Of a stretch of 64,000 bases of DNA, positions 11,407-21,285 are shown one piece after another. Below the pieces are notes generated by a model that was not told the DNA's origin, searched no databases, and saw only the letters and a list, made by a program, of their open reading frames with translations. The position numbers and the translations under genes were made by a program. Numbering within the stretch: position 1 is the stretch's first letter; the number at the start of each line of letters is the position of its first letter. Source of the stretch: Isoetes taiwanensis (lineage: Eukaryota > Streptophyta > Lycopodiopsida > Isoetales > Isoetaceae); assembly GCA_021234155.1 (NCBI GenBank), contig JAJEKV010000020.1, forward strand, positions 5,500,563 to 5,564,562. Direction: 5' to 3'.

Positions 11407-12103
11407 CCATCCCCCTCCTACGACGGCGACGAGTCCTCGGAGCTGGAGCCGGAGTACTCAAACTTGGCTTGTCCGGATAATGTTGGTGAAACTCTGCAAT
11501 CTTATCAGGAGCATTACTCAGATTCTCGCCAGGCTCCCAAGTTCTATCACTTGGCGAGTAACCGTCCCAATCAACAAAGTAATACAATCGTCGAAGAAGA
11601 AACTTGGAGTCCAGAATCTCTCGAACCTCGAACTCCTCATGATCATCAATTTCTACTGGTGGTGGCGGCGGAGGAATGCGATCTGGGAAAGTATTGACTG
11701 TGTAGGGCTCCAATAGAGAAACATGAAATACTGGGTGAAGCCGAACAGCTTGAGGGAGCTCGAGCCGGAATGCCACATTGCTAATCTGAGCCGTGATTCG
11801 GTAAGGACCAAGGTGACGATAGTCAAGCTTATTGCAAGGACGTGAGGTAGGGAGGTCCCTACGAAAAAGCCAGACAAGGTCACCCACGTGAAATTTAGGA
11901 GCTTCCTGCCGATACAAATCAGCATAATGCCGATAGCGTTCCTATGCTCGGTGAAGATGATCTTTGAAGATCCGCTTGAAGAGCACGGAGTTTCTCAAGT
12001 CGAGACTCGGCACTAGGATTGTGAGTCACCGGCCCAATGACGCTAAGGGACCAACGAGGATGCTGACCAGAGTTTAGAAAGAACGAAGTCTGGCCAGTGG
12101 AAG
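11402..12103 (-). pseudogene. Ty3/gypsy integrase C-terminus with chromodomain, left arm
   Basis: The sequence starts inside integrase at TGQTSFFLNSGQHPRW, then gives the coiled segment LEKLQALQADLQHHLHRA, the GPY/F-like region (DYRHLGPYRI, HPVFHVSLLEPY) and a chromodomain (FEVREILDSKF, YFVDWDGYSPSDRTWEP). An Arg-rich end reads straight into the LTR. Everything upstream (gag, protease, RT, RNase H, most of integrase) is missing. A stop codon interrupts the coil just before ERYRHYADLY (near 11940). In intact chromoviruses the chromodomain steers integration to heterochromatin. Confidence 0.85.
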
Positions 12104-12830
12104 CATGTCAACTCAAGACCAAATATTAATTATTGCAAAGCACCGCAACTATTTTAAAACTCCAAAAAAGAAGCAATTGCATTATTGTGGCGAGGCAGGT
12201 CAACTTAAAACACTCAGAGGAGCTTGTCAGCTAGTCGTCAATTTCTCAAGCAATACGATGATTCAACATGACTCGAGTAATGGCAAATGGAACTAGCCTC
12301 ACCATGTAGATAAAAGACTTCATTTCCTTGAAAATTGAGAGATGAGCTGGTAAACATAATTTCCAAAGGTCAGATTCAATTGTTTTAATGGTGCTCATGC
12401 TTCTGGCCAGTCAAATTTTTGGTCTTACTTTGACAAACCTTGTATTATGAAAGTTGATAAAGAACATGTTATATGTATTAGTTGTGGTAGTTGAATTTTT
12501 GTTAGATCAGTTTGATCTTTTATATATATCATTTGGAAGGACTCAAATTGAAAGCCCTAGAAAACTGATTTGGAATAAAACTCCATGGAAGGAAGCATTG
12601 GCAATAAAATTATATCATTACTATGGAAGTGTAAAGCTTCTCATTTCAAGCACATTTTCAAAGATGCTAACGCCTAGTTGCAGATGTTCTATCCCCATAA
12701 CCATCCACCTTTCGTATAAGCATCAGGTCAGATAGTTTGTTTGGTTATATATGATACCAATTGTATGGATTTTTCAAGGCACTGCACAATCGCTATTGCA
12801 ATTTTTGAGAGATTTTCAAAAACCCCAGTC
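12104..12830. other. No clear gene
   Basis: AT-rich. The frame at 12454-12735 (+) is open in both arms but shows no domain that I know. In the other strand a short stretch reads LQLGVSIFENVLEMRSFTLP, which could be a fragment of the neighbouring relic. Confidence 0.4.
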
Positions 12831-12834
12831 CGAT

Positions 12835-13330
12835 GAATCATGTAACAAGGAAGCTTGCGACAATATCCATTATGTCTTCGGAGGAAATATGAAGAATTGA
12901 CAGATCCTTTGATTGTATTAAAAAGCGCATGAAGTTTTGATCCTGAAAACATCAATTACTTGAAGCATAGAAGATGCTTTTCAAGCCCTAAACCATCAAT
13001 TCTCGGGCTCAGTTCTCAAAATAGAGCAAAAATTTGGCTGCTTTTTGGATGCAAGGGATGAATTGTTCTCCATAGGATGCTATCATTTGTGTTTCAAAAT
13101 GAGTCCCTCATTTTCTGATTTGGCAATCAAATTATTTGAGAAGGGATCGCCCGAAATTAGTCTGAATTAGATCGTCTGTCGAAGAGAAAAAATTCCTAGA
13201 CTCTCCTCTTATGAACAGAGGCATCCAAATTGCTCCAAAATTGAAATGCGTTGGAACACACGATTTGAAGCATGGCAGCCTTTCCTTCTAAACCGAAGGC
13301 GAACAATCATGTGCTCTGTTGAAATATGGG
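12835..13330 (-). pseudogene. Exon-like relic of unknown gene, left arm
   Basis: On the minus strand a TTGATGTTTTCAG acceptor (about 12946) precedes an open block DQNFMRFLIQSKDLSILHIS, continuing with SSEDIMDIVASFLVT before a stop. About 50 bases further upstream, MIASYGEQFIPCIQKAAKF and LLYFEN are readable (about 13082-13020). The text resembles helical host protein rather than transposon, but I recognise no family. It may belong to the same gene as the blocks at 9094-10910, split by the gypsy element. Confidence 0.3.
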
Positions 13331-14044
13331 TCCGCGTACTTAGAAGCTGTTCATATAGCAAAATAACTTACCAGAGAGCAAAAGACTGAATAACTTATCT
13401 TGTGGTTCTCTGATAAATAGCTAAATAGGCTTTGAGGCGGCGTTCTTACGCCACTCGCTTTCGGGCAAGAGAGCCGGATTCGAGACGTCCATTAGGTCTC
13501 CAGATCCAATCTCGAATGCACAGGTGTATGGCCTAAGTCCATCGTCAAAACTCTGATTTACATTTAAAAGAAACAGCATGTGTTGTTTATAGTTCCTTCT
13601 AGACACGTGTCATTCATAAATTCTTTTAGATTGCGGCTCAGGAACGTGAACAAAAATAATAAACTGAATTACATAGGTAGGATAGGATAGGATATTTTAA
13701 AGTCAATGTTGTCTGGAAAATGTGCAATTATTATGGTTGTAATGATGTGATTGAAGTTTCAATAAGGTGGACATGAATCTTAATGTTAAAAAAGTCTTGG
13801 AAAAGTTGACTTTTTCATAAAGATAAACTTGAAAATACTTATGAAGCTCCCCTACCTTCTTCTGCAATGGTTCCTTTTGCCTTCACTATAGCCAGACCTG
13901 CCTCATGTACTGGGCAAGTTAAGGGCCACAGCAATAGTTGGACGCATGTTTCACTTATAATGGCGGTTCAGCATAAATGACTTCCAGCAATTCATATTGG
14001 TATTTAGAATCTGAGGTTTACTTTGCACATAGATAATCTGAGCC
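13331..14044. other. No recognised gene
   Basis: Contains a locally G+C-richer patch (13430-13500) that differs strongly between the two arms, unlike its surroundings, plus AT-rich sequence. The short minus-strand frame at 13421-13606 is not preserved in the right arm. Confidence 0.4.
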
Positions 14045-14165
14045 TCCGAGATAGCTTTGCAGAGGGGGGTTATTTTTTCTGTGGGTTTTAAAGTTATACC
14101 TCAGAATTATGTATTTATTTTCATGATTTAATGTTGTATATATGTCGTCCTTTAAAAAAAGAAGA
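14045..14165 (-). repeat. Dispersed repeat of about 120 bp
   Basis: Its reverse complement resembles 31555-31680 in the spacer: ACGACAxATATATxCA, then TTAAATCATGAAAATAA, an A-rich middle and a CTCTGxxxAGCTA end. It also recurs at 58745-58865 through the inverted repeat. I cannot name the family. It may be the 3' part of a retroelement. Confidence 0.5.
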
Positions 14166-14933
14166 CTTTAGCTATGATAAGCACAATATTTTACCATTAT
14201 TATAATAATCATGTTTGGAATATGTGATAGAGTATAAGGATGGAAATTAGTAATATGTCTTATATTATTTTTGCTAAATCAAATCTTCCTATGTGCTAGT
14301 TGTTTCTTGTGGTGGACTATGAATATTTGCTTAACTTGATGATGTGTGACAGATAATGCTTGCTTGCATGTGGATATAGCTCAATGTTAGGTCGTTTCAC
14401 TTAATGCCTTACCATTTCTTACATTGGTCTATTCTATTCTATATGTTGAGACAACTTTGGTATGAGTGCATCTTAGGCCAGTGTTGAGATAAGCAACGCA
14501 TTATTTTTCTTTTCTTTTTTCTTTTTTGATCCTATTTCTTAAAGCGAAAGTTAGCTGTTATATATGGTATTTGTTATTTTTTAGCTATTCTTTATGTTTG
14601 CTTATGTCGTTGCTTATAGACAATTCTAGGAAAGTTCCTTTGGAGGTTGAGAAGCGGATTTGATGCTTTTTCTGTTATTTTTTTCCGAATCACGAGGGTC
14701 AATGATTATCAAGATCTAGCCGTTCCCAACCATTAGATATTATGGGGTTAAAGTAGTTAACAATAACCCCCTAGGTCTTTTAGTGGATTAGAATCTCTTG
14801 GAACAATTATGGCTGTTAATCTTGAGGTGTATGGGTGTGATGAGAAATCGCCTCATGGGTTATCGGCATAACCATTCTTCTCCAAAAAGCATTTCTATTC
14901 TGTTCTATTCTATTCTCCTTGTAGTTGGCAGAC

Positions 14934-14941
14934 TATAAAAA
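14934..14941 (+). promoter_or_regulatory. TATA box of the four-TM gene
   Basis: TATAAAAA lies 28 bases before the first ATG (14969). With plant spacing of about 25-32 bases the transcript would start at or next to that ATG, so the real start could be the second Met (14987). The same box is kept in the right arm at about 57965-57972. Confidence 0.5.
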
Positions 14942-14968
14942 CAGAAGAGGAAGCCAAGGAAGCCAGAA

Positions 14969-15526
14969 ATGAGTTCTTATTCGGGAATGACGATATGTGG
15001 GATAGTCGCGCTTGGCTGTGCGGTATGTTCTACAACAACATCATCATGCGTGTTGGGTTTGGCAGCGTTTGTGGCAAATATATGGGGAATAATTGAGGGG
15101 ATTGATGGATTAACAACCCATGAATTAAACATTTGCAGCTTCAAGCGAACAAAAGAAATATTTGTAGGTTCTGTGGCAGCCTGCGGGATTAGTTTCATCT
15201 CAACAATGGGTGCTTTCTGCTGCTGTATCAACACTCGGTCACGAACTTTAAAATTATTCCACTATTTGTGCTCTGTTGCCTCGTTTTTTAACCTTGTTTG
15301 GGCTGTCATAATCACTTTCTGGTATCATGCCATGCGTCAAAATGATGCTTGTTCAGAATGGCTCATACCCGCTACCAGAAATCTTAGCATAATCATATGG
15401 ATTAATGCAGTGTGGGGATTTTTGGTGGTCATGCTTTCTTTTGAGATTTTTATACTAGCTTCATCATGTATACCAAGGCCCCTTTCCACCATTGATCCAT
15501 ACTATCCACTTCCCAATAGTGTATAG
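14969..15526 (+). CDS. Four-transmembrane membrane protein (DUF1218-like in outline)
   Basis: An open frame of 185 residues without intron. Hydrophobic segments lie at about residues 9-40, 64-86, 96-118 and 135-162. They are separated by a loop with KRTKE and CCCINTRSRT and by WYHAMRQNDACSEWL before the last segment. The protein is Cys-rich in and next to the membrane. Overall layout (small, four helices, conserved Cys, short tails) recalls plant DUF1218 membrane proteins, but I see no diagnostic motif, so the family is tentative. The right-arm copy has a stop codon where this one has Trp (SEWL) and is cut downstream by a transposable element. The start may be the Met at codon 7, given the very short distance to the TATA box. 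Confidence 0.6.
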   Translation: MSSYSGMTICGIVALGCAVCSTTTSSCVLGLAAFVANIWGIIEGIDGLTTHELNICSFKRTKEIFVGSVAACGISFISTMGAFCCCINTRSRTLKLFHYLCSVASFFNLVWAVIITFWYHAMRQNDACSEWLIPATRNLSIIIWINAVWGFLVVMLSFEIFILASSCIPRPLSTIDPYYPLPNSV

Positions 15527-16372
15527 GAATCCAAAATGGGGTCCTAATATTCCACCTTCATAAAAACTACCATCCCTCTTGACAATGTCAATATCCGGTA
15601 ACGTGTCTCACATTGTCTTGAAAATTTTATACTATAGTTCTCTTGCATAGCACATGCTTGAAGATCATCTCTCTTCTAGTACCACATGCTTCAAAATGTC
15701 TCCACTACCTAGCATTCTATACATTAAAAAATAGAGTATATGTGCATATGTCTAAACAATTTATCTCCTTGCAATGCATATCCATTCCTTTCTTAATTTA
15801 ATAACAAGAAACTTACATATTATATAAAATGCCCTTGTGGGCTTTTACACTTTGTAAAGACAAGGTGGTTCGTGAGCCGGGATAGTAGTATTAATTTTAC
15901 ATAATTTAAAAAAGGTATAATTTGATAGTAGTTTTAATAAAAGTTCTTATACAATAAAAGATGATGTGTTAAGATCAATTTGCAAACGTAAGATGAACTT
16001 TTGTTGGCTATACGTGCATGGGATAGTGATATTAATTCAATTCAATTAGATTCAAATGATATAAAAAAGGTGTATATTCACACGGTGGGTGACTCCGGGC
16101 ACCAAGAGCTATTGGATGGGCATGTTCGTGAGTTATGCCTTGGTGTGGATAGTAGATAGCGATCCCTGTTTGTGAGGTATACTTGTACAATACTACAAGA
16201 ATTGGGGCAATATACTAAAATGTGTTAATGTCATACATATATTATACTATTTTAGGAAGTATAAAAGGGCTAATTTAGGGAGTATAAAAGGGGCTCTCAC
16301 TGCCCTACATCACCCCCCATGTGAATATGCACCCAAGGGGAATTAATTTATAAATGTTGGATGTAATGACTT
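15527..16372. other. 3' flank of the four-TM gene; no gene seen
   Basis: AT-rich. It contains a small imperfect repeat of TTTTAGGAAGTATAAAAGGG / TTTAGGGAGTATAAAAGG at 16250-16290. No coding signature. Confidence 0.5.
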
Positions 16373-16384
16373 GTGTTAACTAAA

Positions 16385-16500
16385 AAAAAATTGCCCCTTC
16401 GGGGCCTTGGAGATGGAGATGGTGTAGGGATGGCATGGATGGTTTGTGTTGTGGGAGGGGGAAAAAAAAAAAAAAAATCGCGCCTTCGGGACCTTAAAAA
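16385..16500. repeat. Poly-A and small CCCCTTCGGGG hairpin sequences
   Basis: Contains GCCCCTTCGGGGC (a four-base-loop hairpin) and a 15-A run at about 16462-16478. In the right arm the equivalent region has an extra 72-bp tandem unit. Confidence 0.6.
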
Positions 16501-16945
16501 TTATATATACTACTACAAAGTCAAGTGTGCAAGTGGAACAGTTGGAAAATATAATGATGCCATGAATGTAAAGAAGAATGGGAGGATGGCAAATGAATAT
16601 TTGAAAATATGAAATATTAAATTTTCAGTTATACCATATCTTTTCCTGCTTGTATCGGTATCACAACTTGGTAAATATTACCAACCAGTGGAATATGAAG
16701 CACAACAGAAAGGTAAGCAATGCAATAGTTTAAGCATGAGTACATGTAAAGCTTTATTCAGCACATATGCAAAAACTTTCCAAACGTTTACTGTATTGAT
16801 CATTTTCACAAATGCGAGTTGTATACAACTTACTATTTACTTCTGCCAAGAACCATGAAAATCTTTGGAGGAGAAAATCCAAACATACGCAGATTAACAT
16901 TACACATTTGAAGGCAACATGGATAGTGTACAAAATCTGTTAGAT

Positions 16946-17176
16946 CTTTGATGCCTATAAACGGCAGCCAGATCCATCCAAAGAAGGTTCTGATTGTGCA
17001 CTTCAAAAGCAAATAAATAATGTATGTCGCGCAAAGGGCCATGTTGCTGCAATCAAACTGGAGGTTGTGAAATATGCCATTGCAGTAATGACCATTAAAG
17101 CTGTGAAGGAGCTCTGTAAGCATGAAAATGAGAATGGAGTCTACACCGTCTGTTTGGTGAAAGAACTTGATGGTTA
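16946..17176 (+). pseudogene. Exon-like block of unknown gene
   Basis: After a possible TGTTAG acceptor, about 77 codons are open: IFDAYKRQPDPSKEGSDCAL, later AKGHVAAIKLEVVKYAIAVM, KAVKELCKHENENGVYTV and LVKELDG, then a stop. It reads like a helical soluble protein and is not a transposon sequence known to me. A second, more decayed copy follows at 17571. I cannot name the family. Confidence 0.35.
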
Positions 17177-17570
17177 GAAGTTTGTGGATGCATATAATTA
17201 GAAAAGCCATCTTTTACTTTTGTACCATGCCCTAAAACAACAAGAAACAATGAAGTAGTTTTTCTAAGTTCAGTCCATAGAGTCTTCACCATTTGTCACT
17301 TCTATGGGACTTCTATAGGATACAACCAAGTGTACCCAAAAACGCCCTAAGTATTGATTTAGGTCAAATTTTGCCCAATCAAGCTAAATACAAATCTTGA
17401 ATGGTAAAAAAAAACCCCCCACCTTCTCCAAAACATAGATAGAATCCCGGGACTTCTATAGGATATGAAAGCTTAACTTTTCAATTAAGATTTTGAAATG
17501 GCTCAAGCTAAATTTAGCTCTCCAAAACTTGTCCTTAACTTTTCAATTAAGAAATTTGAGATACTGAGAT
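17018..17570 (+). repeat. Tandem duplication, unit 1 (about 553 bp)
   Basis: Starts ATAATGTATGTCGCGCAAAG and contains the exon-like text plus the following AT-rich part (GACTTCTATAGGATA, TTTTCAATTAAGA). It is followed directly by a diverged second unit. Confidence 0.8.
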
Positions 17571-18045
17571 ACAATACATAATGTATCTCGGGCAAAGGGC
17601 TATGCTGCTGGAATCAAACTGGAGGTTGTGCAATATGCCATTGCAGTAATGACCATTGAAGCTGTGAGGGAGCTCTGTAAGCATGAAGACTCTACACCGT
17701 CGGTTGGTGAAAGAACTTGATGGTCAGAAGTCTGTGGATGCATATAGAAAAGCCATCTTTTACCATATGGTGCCCTAAAACAGCAATAAACAATGAAGTA
17801 CTTTTTCTAACCTTAGTCCATAGAGTCTTCATCATTTTTCGCTTCTATAGAAGATATCCAGTCTAGAATCTGCCCTAGGCATCTCTGGTCAAACTCAGAG
17901 CAACCAATCAAGCTATATTTCCAGACTGAATGCCTTCCTCAACACATAGATAGAACTCCCGATATGAAAGCTTAACCTTTCAACTAAGATTTATGAAATG
18001 CCTTGAGCTCTTGTCCTTACAGGAATCTGAGAAACAGAGATATGC
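17571..18045 (+). repeat. Tandem duplication, unit 2
   Basis: Starts ATAATGTATCTCGGGCAAAG and matches unit 1 with many substitutions and small indels. The frame is broken, but LVKELDGQKSVDAYRKAIF is still readable, hinting at how the exon continued in unit 1. Both units are present in the right arm, so this duplication is older than the inverted repeat. Confidence 0.8.
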
Positions 18046-18424
18046 TGCTGCACAAAGGCTTCCGACTGCCCACACACATCGAATGTAGAAAGAAAGCTGC
18101 AAGAAAATGACAGAGGGAGGGAGGTCTGGAATCCGAGCTTACATTCGAGAAGGCAAGATTTGTGTTCTCAAAATTTGGCGCTGCATCTTTCGTAGCCTAT
18201 ATGCTTCCTAAGAAGGCTTAGAAAAAGCCAACCCTAAAATACAATAGTCAAAGCCTTGCATGCATTCTAATTTTTCACTTTTAATTTTTAGCAGGCTTGC
18301 CTAACCCTAACCCGAGGTGCATGTGCATGATTTCGTGCAATCCAGCATGAGCTCGCCGGTCTGCCTAGCATGCAAATTATCATTTTTGGTGCTCCATCTG
18401 CCATTACCATCAGTTTGATACAGT

Positions 18425-18770
18425 TTGATACAGTTTGCAGCTTTTAATCAGAGTGGCAATTTAGAGGAATCAAAAGCATTAGCAAATGCCTTTCGTGATT
18501 TGATCTTCTGGAATACAATGTATGTTGGAAGTGGGTATAGTTCCAAAGCTCTCCAATTTCTTGAGAAAATGTTGCTGGAATATGTAATACCAGACAAGTA
18601 CAATTATTCCACTGTCCTTCATGCATGTTCAGGTCTTGCCATAGATGCTATGAGGATTTATGATTTTATTGTCCTTCATGGATTGGACACAGATATTACC
18701 ATCGAAAATGCCCATGCCTTCATTAATATATATATATATGGTAAAGTGTGGAAGTGTGGAGAGCATTTGC
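18425..18770 (+). pseudogene. PPR-repeat pseudogene fragment, left arm
   Basis: The frame reads AAFNQSGNLEESKALANAFR, LIFWNTM, SSKALQFLEKMLLEYVIPDK, YSTVLHACSGLAIDAM, IVLHGLDTDITIENAHAFIN and a degenerate YGK-KCG end. These are recognisable consecutive PLS-type PPR units. The fragment has no start or editing domain and fuses at 18771 to the 3' tail of a copia element. The right arm keeps about 150 more bases upstream (RDIISWIAMFAAF), deleted here between repeats of CAGTTTGATA. Confidence 0.8.
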
Positions 18771-18842
18771 TGTTGGGTTTGTCATGCCATATGGGCAATG
18801 GTCTAGGATACATGGATTGACATTTAATTGTTTAATTCAGCC
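18771..18842 (+). mobile_element. Truncated 3' internal end of a copia element
   Basis: From TGTTGGGTTTGTCATGCC to the LTR start it matches the sequence just inside the LTR at 40532-40590 (minus strand), which there follows RNase H coding sequence. So this LTR has copia 3' sequence on one side and a primer-binding site on the other. Confidence 0.7.
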
Positions 18843-19028
18843 TGTTGGAAACACCTGTCATCTAATATGCATGTCGGTGAAAATTGAAACTATAAAAGGG
18901 ATTGACGTTGTAAAGGGACACAGAGAAGAGTTTGAGTTTTGCTGACCAGAAGGTTTTGGTGGAGAAGATTGTGAAGGAGACAGAGTTTTGGCATACTTGG
19001 GTTCGAATCCCAAGCTCTGATTCTAACA
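18843..19028 (+). mobile_element. Ty1/copia LTR, left arm
   Basis: A 186-bp LTR starting TGTTGGAA and ending TTCTAACA, an imperfect inverted pair. A TATAAAAGGG box lies at 18891. Directly downstream, after one base, is the primer-binding site. Related LTRs lie at 51795-51983 and 40310-40531. Confidence 0.85.
18995..19015 (+). other. tRNA T-arm-like stem-loop / pol III B-box in the LTR
   Basis: CTTGGG and CCCAAG enclose TTCGAAT, exactly a tRNA T-stem and T-loop. GGGTTCGAATCCC fits the B-box consensus. No convincing A box or full cloverleaf is present, so it is not a tRNA gene. Confidence 0.6.
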
Positions 19029-19029
19029 T

Positions 19030-19041
19030 TGGTATCAGAGC
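19030..19041 (+). other. Copia primer-binding site (initiator Met tRNA)
   Basis: TGGTATCAGAGC, complementary to the 3' end of plant initiator-Met tRNA, one base after the LTR. It is the usual first-strand priming site of plant copia elements. Confidence 0.9.
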
Positions 19042-19832
19042 TGGATGAAGAACAATCGGATGGATTATATTGTGAATCGGATGATATAGTTCCTGCCTCA
19101 ATCAAAATCGGCACTGGGGTTTAGTGAAGATCCGATTTTGGCATTCCGGACTGTCACAGAGATTGTAACAGAGATAAGACCTCCGAAGATCACAGGGTTT
19201 CGTGATCACATGGTTTCGTGACCAAATTTCTCTTGTTGCTCTGGCTTTACTAGCTGGACTTGTATAGTTGCGGTGAATCGCCATTGCTTCGCAGTGGGCA
19301 GCTGATTTCGGATCCTCCAAGTTTATCCTGTATCTGCAGCATAGTTAGAAGTTAGCAGTTATTCGTTAGCTAACGGCTAAAGCGAAAATAACGGCTAACG
19401 AGTTATCAGCCAAGGTGATAACGTGTTATTTTGGGGGCAAAAAAAAAAAATTCGAATTTTAACAAATTGAAACTTGTTATTGACTAATTCGAGCATGCTG
19501 AATTCAAATATGGAATTAGAATTTTGAACAGACTACTCTAACCTGCTGAAACTTCATCTTAGTACCCAAACCTGTGTTGCGCTCAGTCTTACAAAATTCC
19601 CTTCATGTATCTGCATGTTCATAGCTTATCCTGCAATTAAAGTCCACATCTACCAATATTTTTACTCCAAGTAGCAACAAAATAATCACCATAAAAAAAA
19701 CTTAATTGTTATTACTATTAACCCAAAAACATACATTTGTCTCTGAAATCTCAAATTGCCAATAACACAAAAAAAAAAAGATGTTTGTCTCAAATAGCAT
19801 AAAGGAAGAGATGCTCGTTTCTCGTGTAAACT

Positions 19833-19942
19833 TCAAGCTTCATGTTCGTGCTTACAATACTTGCAGCGTACTCGGGCTTGTCCAGAAGTTTTCCCTTCAT
19901 TAACAATTATGACATGCTCCCATTCGGGTCCCTTCCTCATCC
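19833..19942 (-). pseudogene. BED zinc-finger exon of the hAT element
   Basis: After a TGTTTTAG acceptor the text reads RMRKGPEWEHVIIV, NEGKTSGQARVRCKYCKHE and then a stop. The aromatic WEH start and C-x2-C pair are the first half of a BED finger, as at the N-terminus of plant hAT transposases. The His pair and all later domains are missing. Confidence 0.7.
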
Positions 19943-19974
19943 TAAAACAGTCAAAAATACATGGTGCATCATCA

Positions 19975-20280
19975 TGATAGAAACTAAGCTTATGAAGCGA
20001 GCATCTCTTGTATATCACTAGAAGGAAGATAAAAAAAGGACATTCATAGAAAACAGCAGCAAGGCAAATAAAAGAGAAGGCTTCACAAAGATATATTTCA
20101 CACTTGATTTTAAATATGCACATCGAATCTAAGCTTTAATCCCACAACTTAAGTGCAAGGACCTCAATGACAAGAAAGTCCTTTCTTGTTATCTTGTAGT
20201 GTTTGATTCATGATACTAAATGAACTAAAAAGCAAAACAAAAGAATAGTTGGACTAACATGCATGCTATCAAGGTCAAGT
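19975..20280. repeat. Internal duplication of the hAT element, copy 1
   Basis: About 300 bp, from AAACTAAGCTTATGAAG through CTAGAAGGAAGAT and GTGTTTGATTCATGAT to GCATGCTATCAAGGTC. Repeated at 20335-20642 with moderate divergence. Confidence 0.8.
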
Positions 20281-20334
20281 TCATTGCAGCACTGTGTTGA
20301 TGTCAGCAGTAAAACAAGATCAAGTTTCAGGTGA

Positions 20335-20642
20335 AAGGATAGAAACTAAGCTTATGAAGTTTAAGAAGCATCTCTTGTATCACTAGAAGGAAGATCATAT
20401 AAGGACATTCAGAGAGAAAAAGAAGAAGATAAATAAAACGTAAAAGCTTTCAGCCACTTGATTATATATATATAAATGTCGAATCTAGCCTTGATCCCAT
20501 AACTTAAGTGAAAGGCCTCAAGCAGCAAAATTGAAGTTAAGTACCTTCTTATTATCTTCTAGTGTTTGATTCATGATGCAACACACTAACTAGAAAGCAA
20601 AACAAAAGAATAATTGGTGCAATATGCATGCTATCAAGGTCG
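20335..20642. repeat. Internal duplication of the hAT element, copy 2
   Basis: Same landmarks as 19975-20280 in the same orientation. Both copies are also present in the right arm, so the duplication predates the inverted repeat. Confidence 0.8.
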
Positions 20643-21285
20643 CAAATTTACAGTTTTGGCTCAATCACTAAGTTAATAGAACTAAGTTTGGATCAAGTTA
20701 CATACATGGCTCTTTGTAATCTTTCTTTGTTTTGGATTCTTGTAGCGACAAGGTCGCCGCCGCAGCCCCAGTGAACCCTTTGCTCCTCACAAAAATACAT
20801 TGGGGCAGATTCTGCGAAGAGAAGGTCGGCTACAAAGTCTGCAGAATGTTGAACACGTTTGTTGAGCAAACAAAATGAGCAAACAAAAGATGAAGATGAG
20901 CAAACAAAATGTTGAACAGAATCAAAGAAAGTAATGCTAGTAATAAGTTAAAATAAGGTGTTTTTGTTTGATGGGTACCTTGCGAAAATGAAGCGAAGTA
21001 AGAGTGAGTATCATCGCTTTGCACCCGACCGAAGCAAGTCGATGCATTCAGCGGCCGTTTGCACCAGCCGCCAAGAAGACACGGAGGAGAGGCACACGAA
21101 AAAAAAAACAGAGGGAAAAATGGGTCAAAAAAATGTCGCCCCAAAATAATACGTTATTTAACGTTATTTTTTTTATAACGCATAACGCGTTATCCCCAAT
21201 TTGATAACGCGTTATCTTCTAACCCTGCAGTAAGTGGGCAGTGGGCAGCTGATTTCGGATCCTCCAAGCTTATCCTGTATCTGCA

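Larger units (their letters stand above)
19340..21227 (-). mobile_element. hAT-like DNA transposon nested in the copia leader, left arm
   Basis: The ends read CATAGTTAGAAG and, reversed, CAGGGTTAGAAG. Subterminal GATAACGCGTTATC palindromes and TAACG-rich motifs follow at both ends. The element encodes a BED zinc finger but no readable transposase core, so it is non-autonomous. It is flanked by two copies of about 48 bp of leader (19291-19339 and 21238-21285), much longer than the 8-bp duplication expected for hAT. Confidence 0.7.

Noticed and set aside
16833-17210. 125-codon minus-strand frame
   Set aside because: It is the antisense of the exon-like block at 16946-17176, which has the more protein-like text and a splice acceptor.
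18960-19020. Possible tRNA gene
   Set aside because: Only the T-arm is present. No acceptor stem, anticodon arm or A box could be matched.
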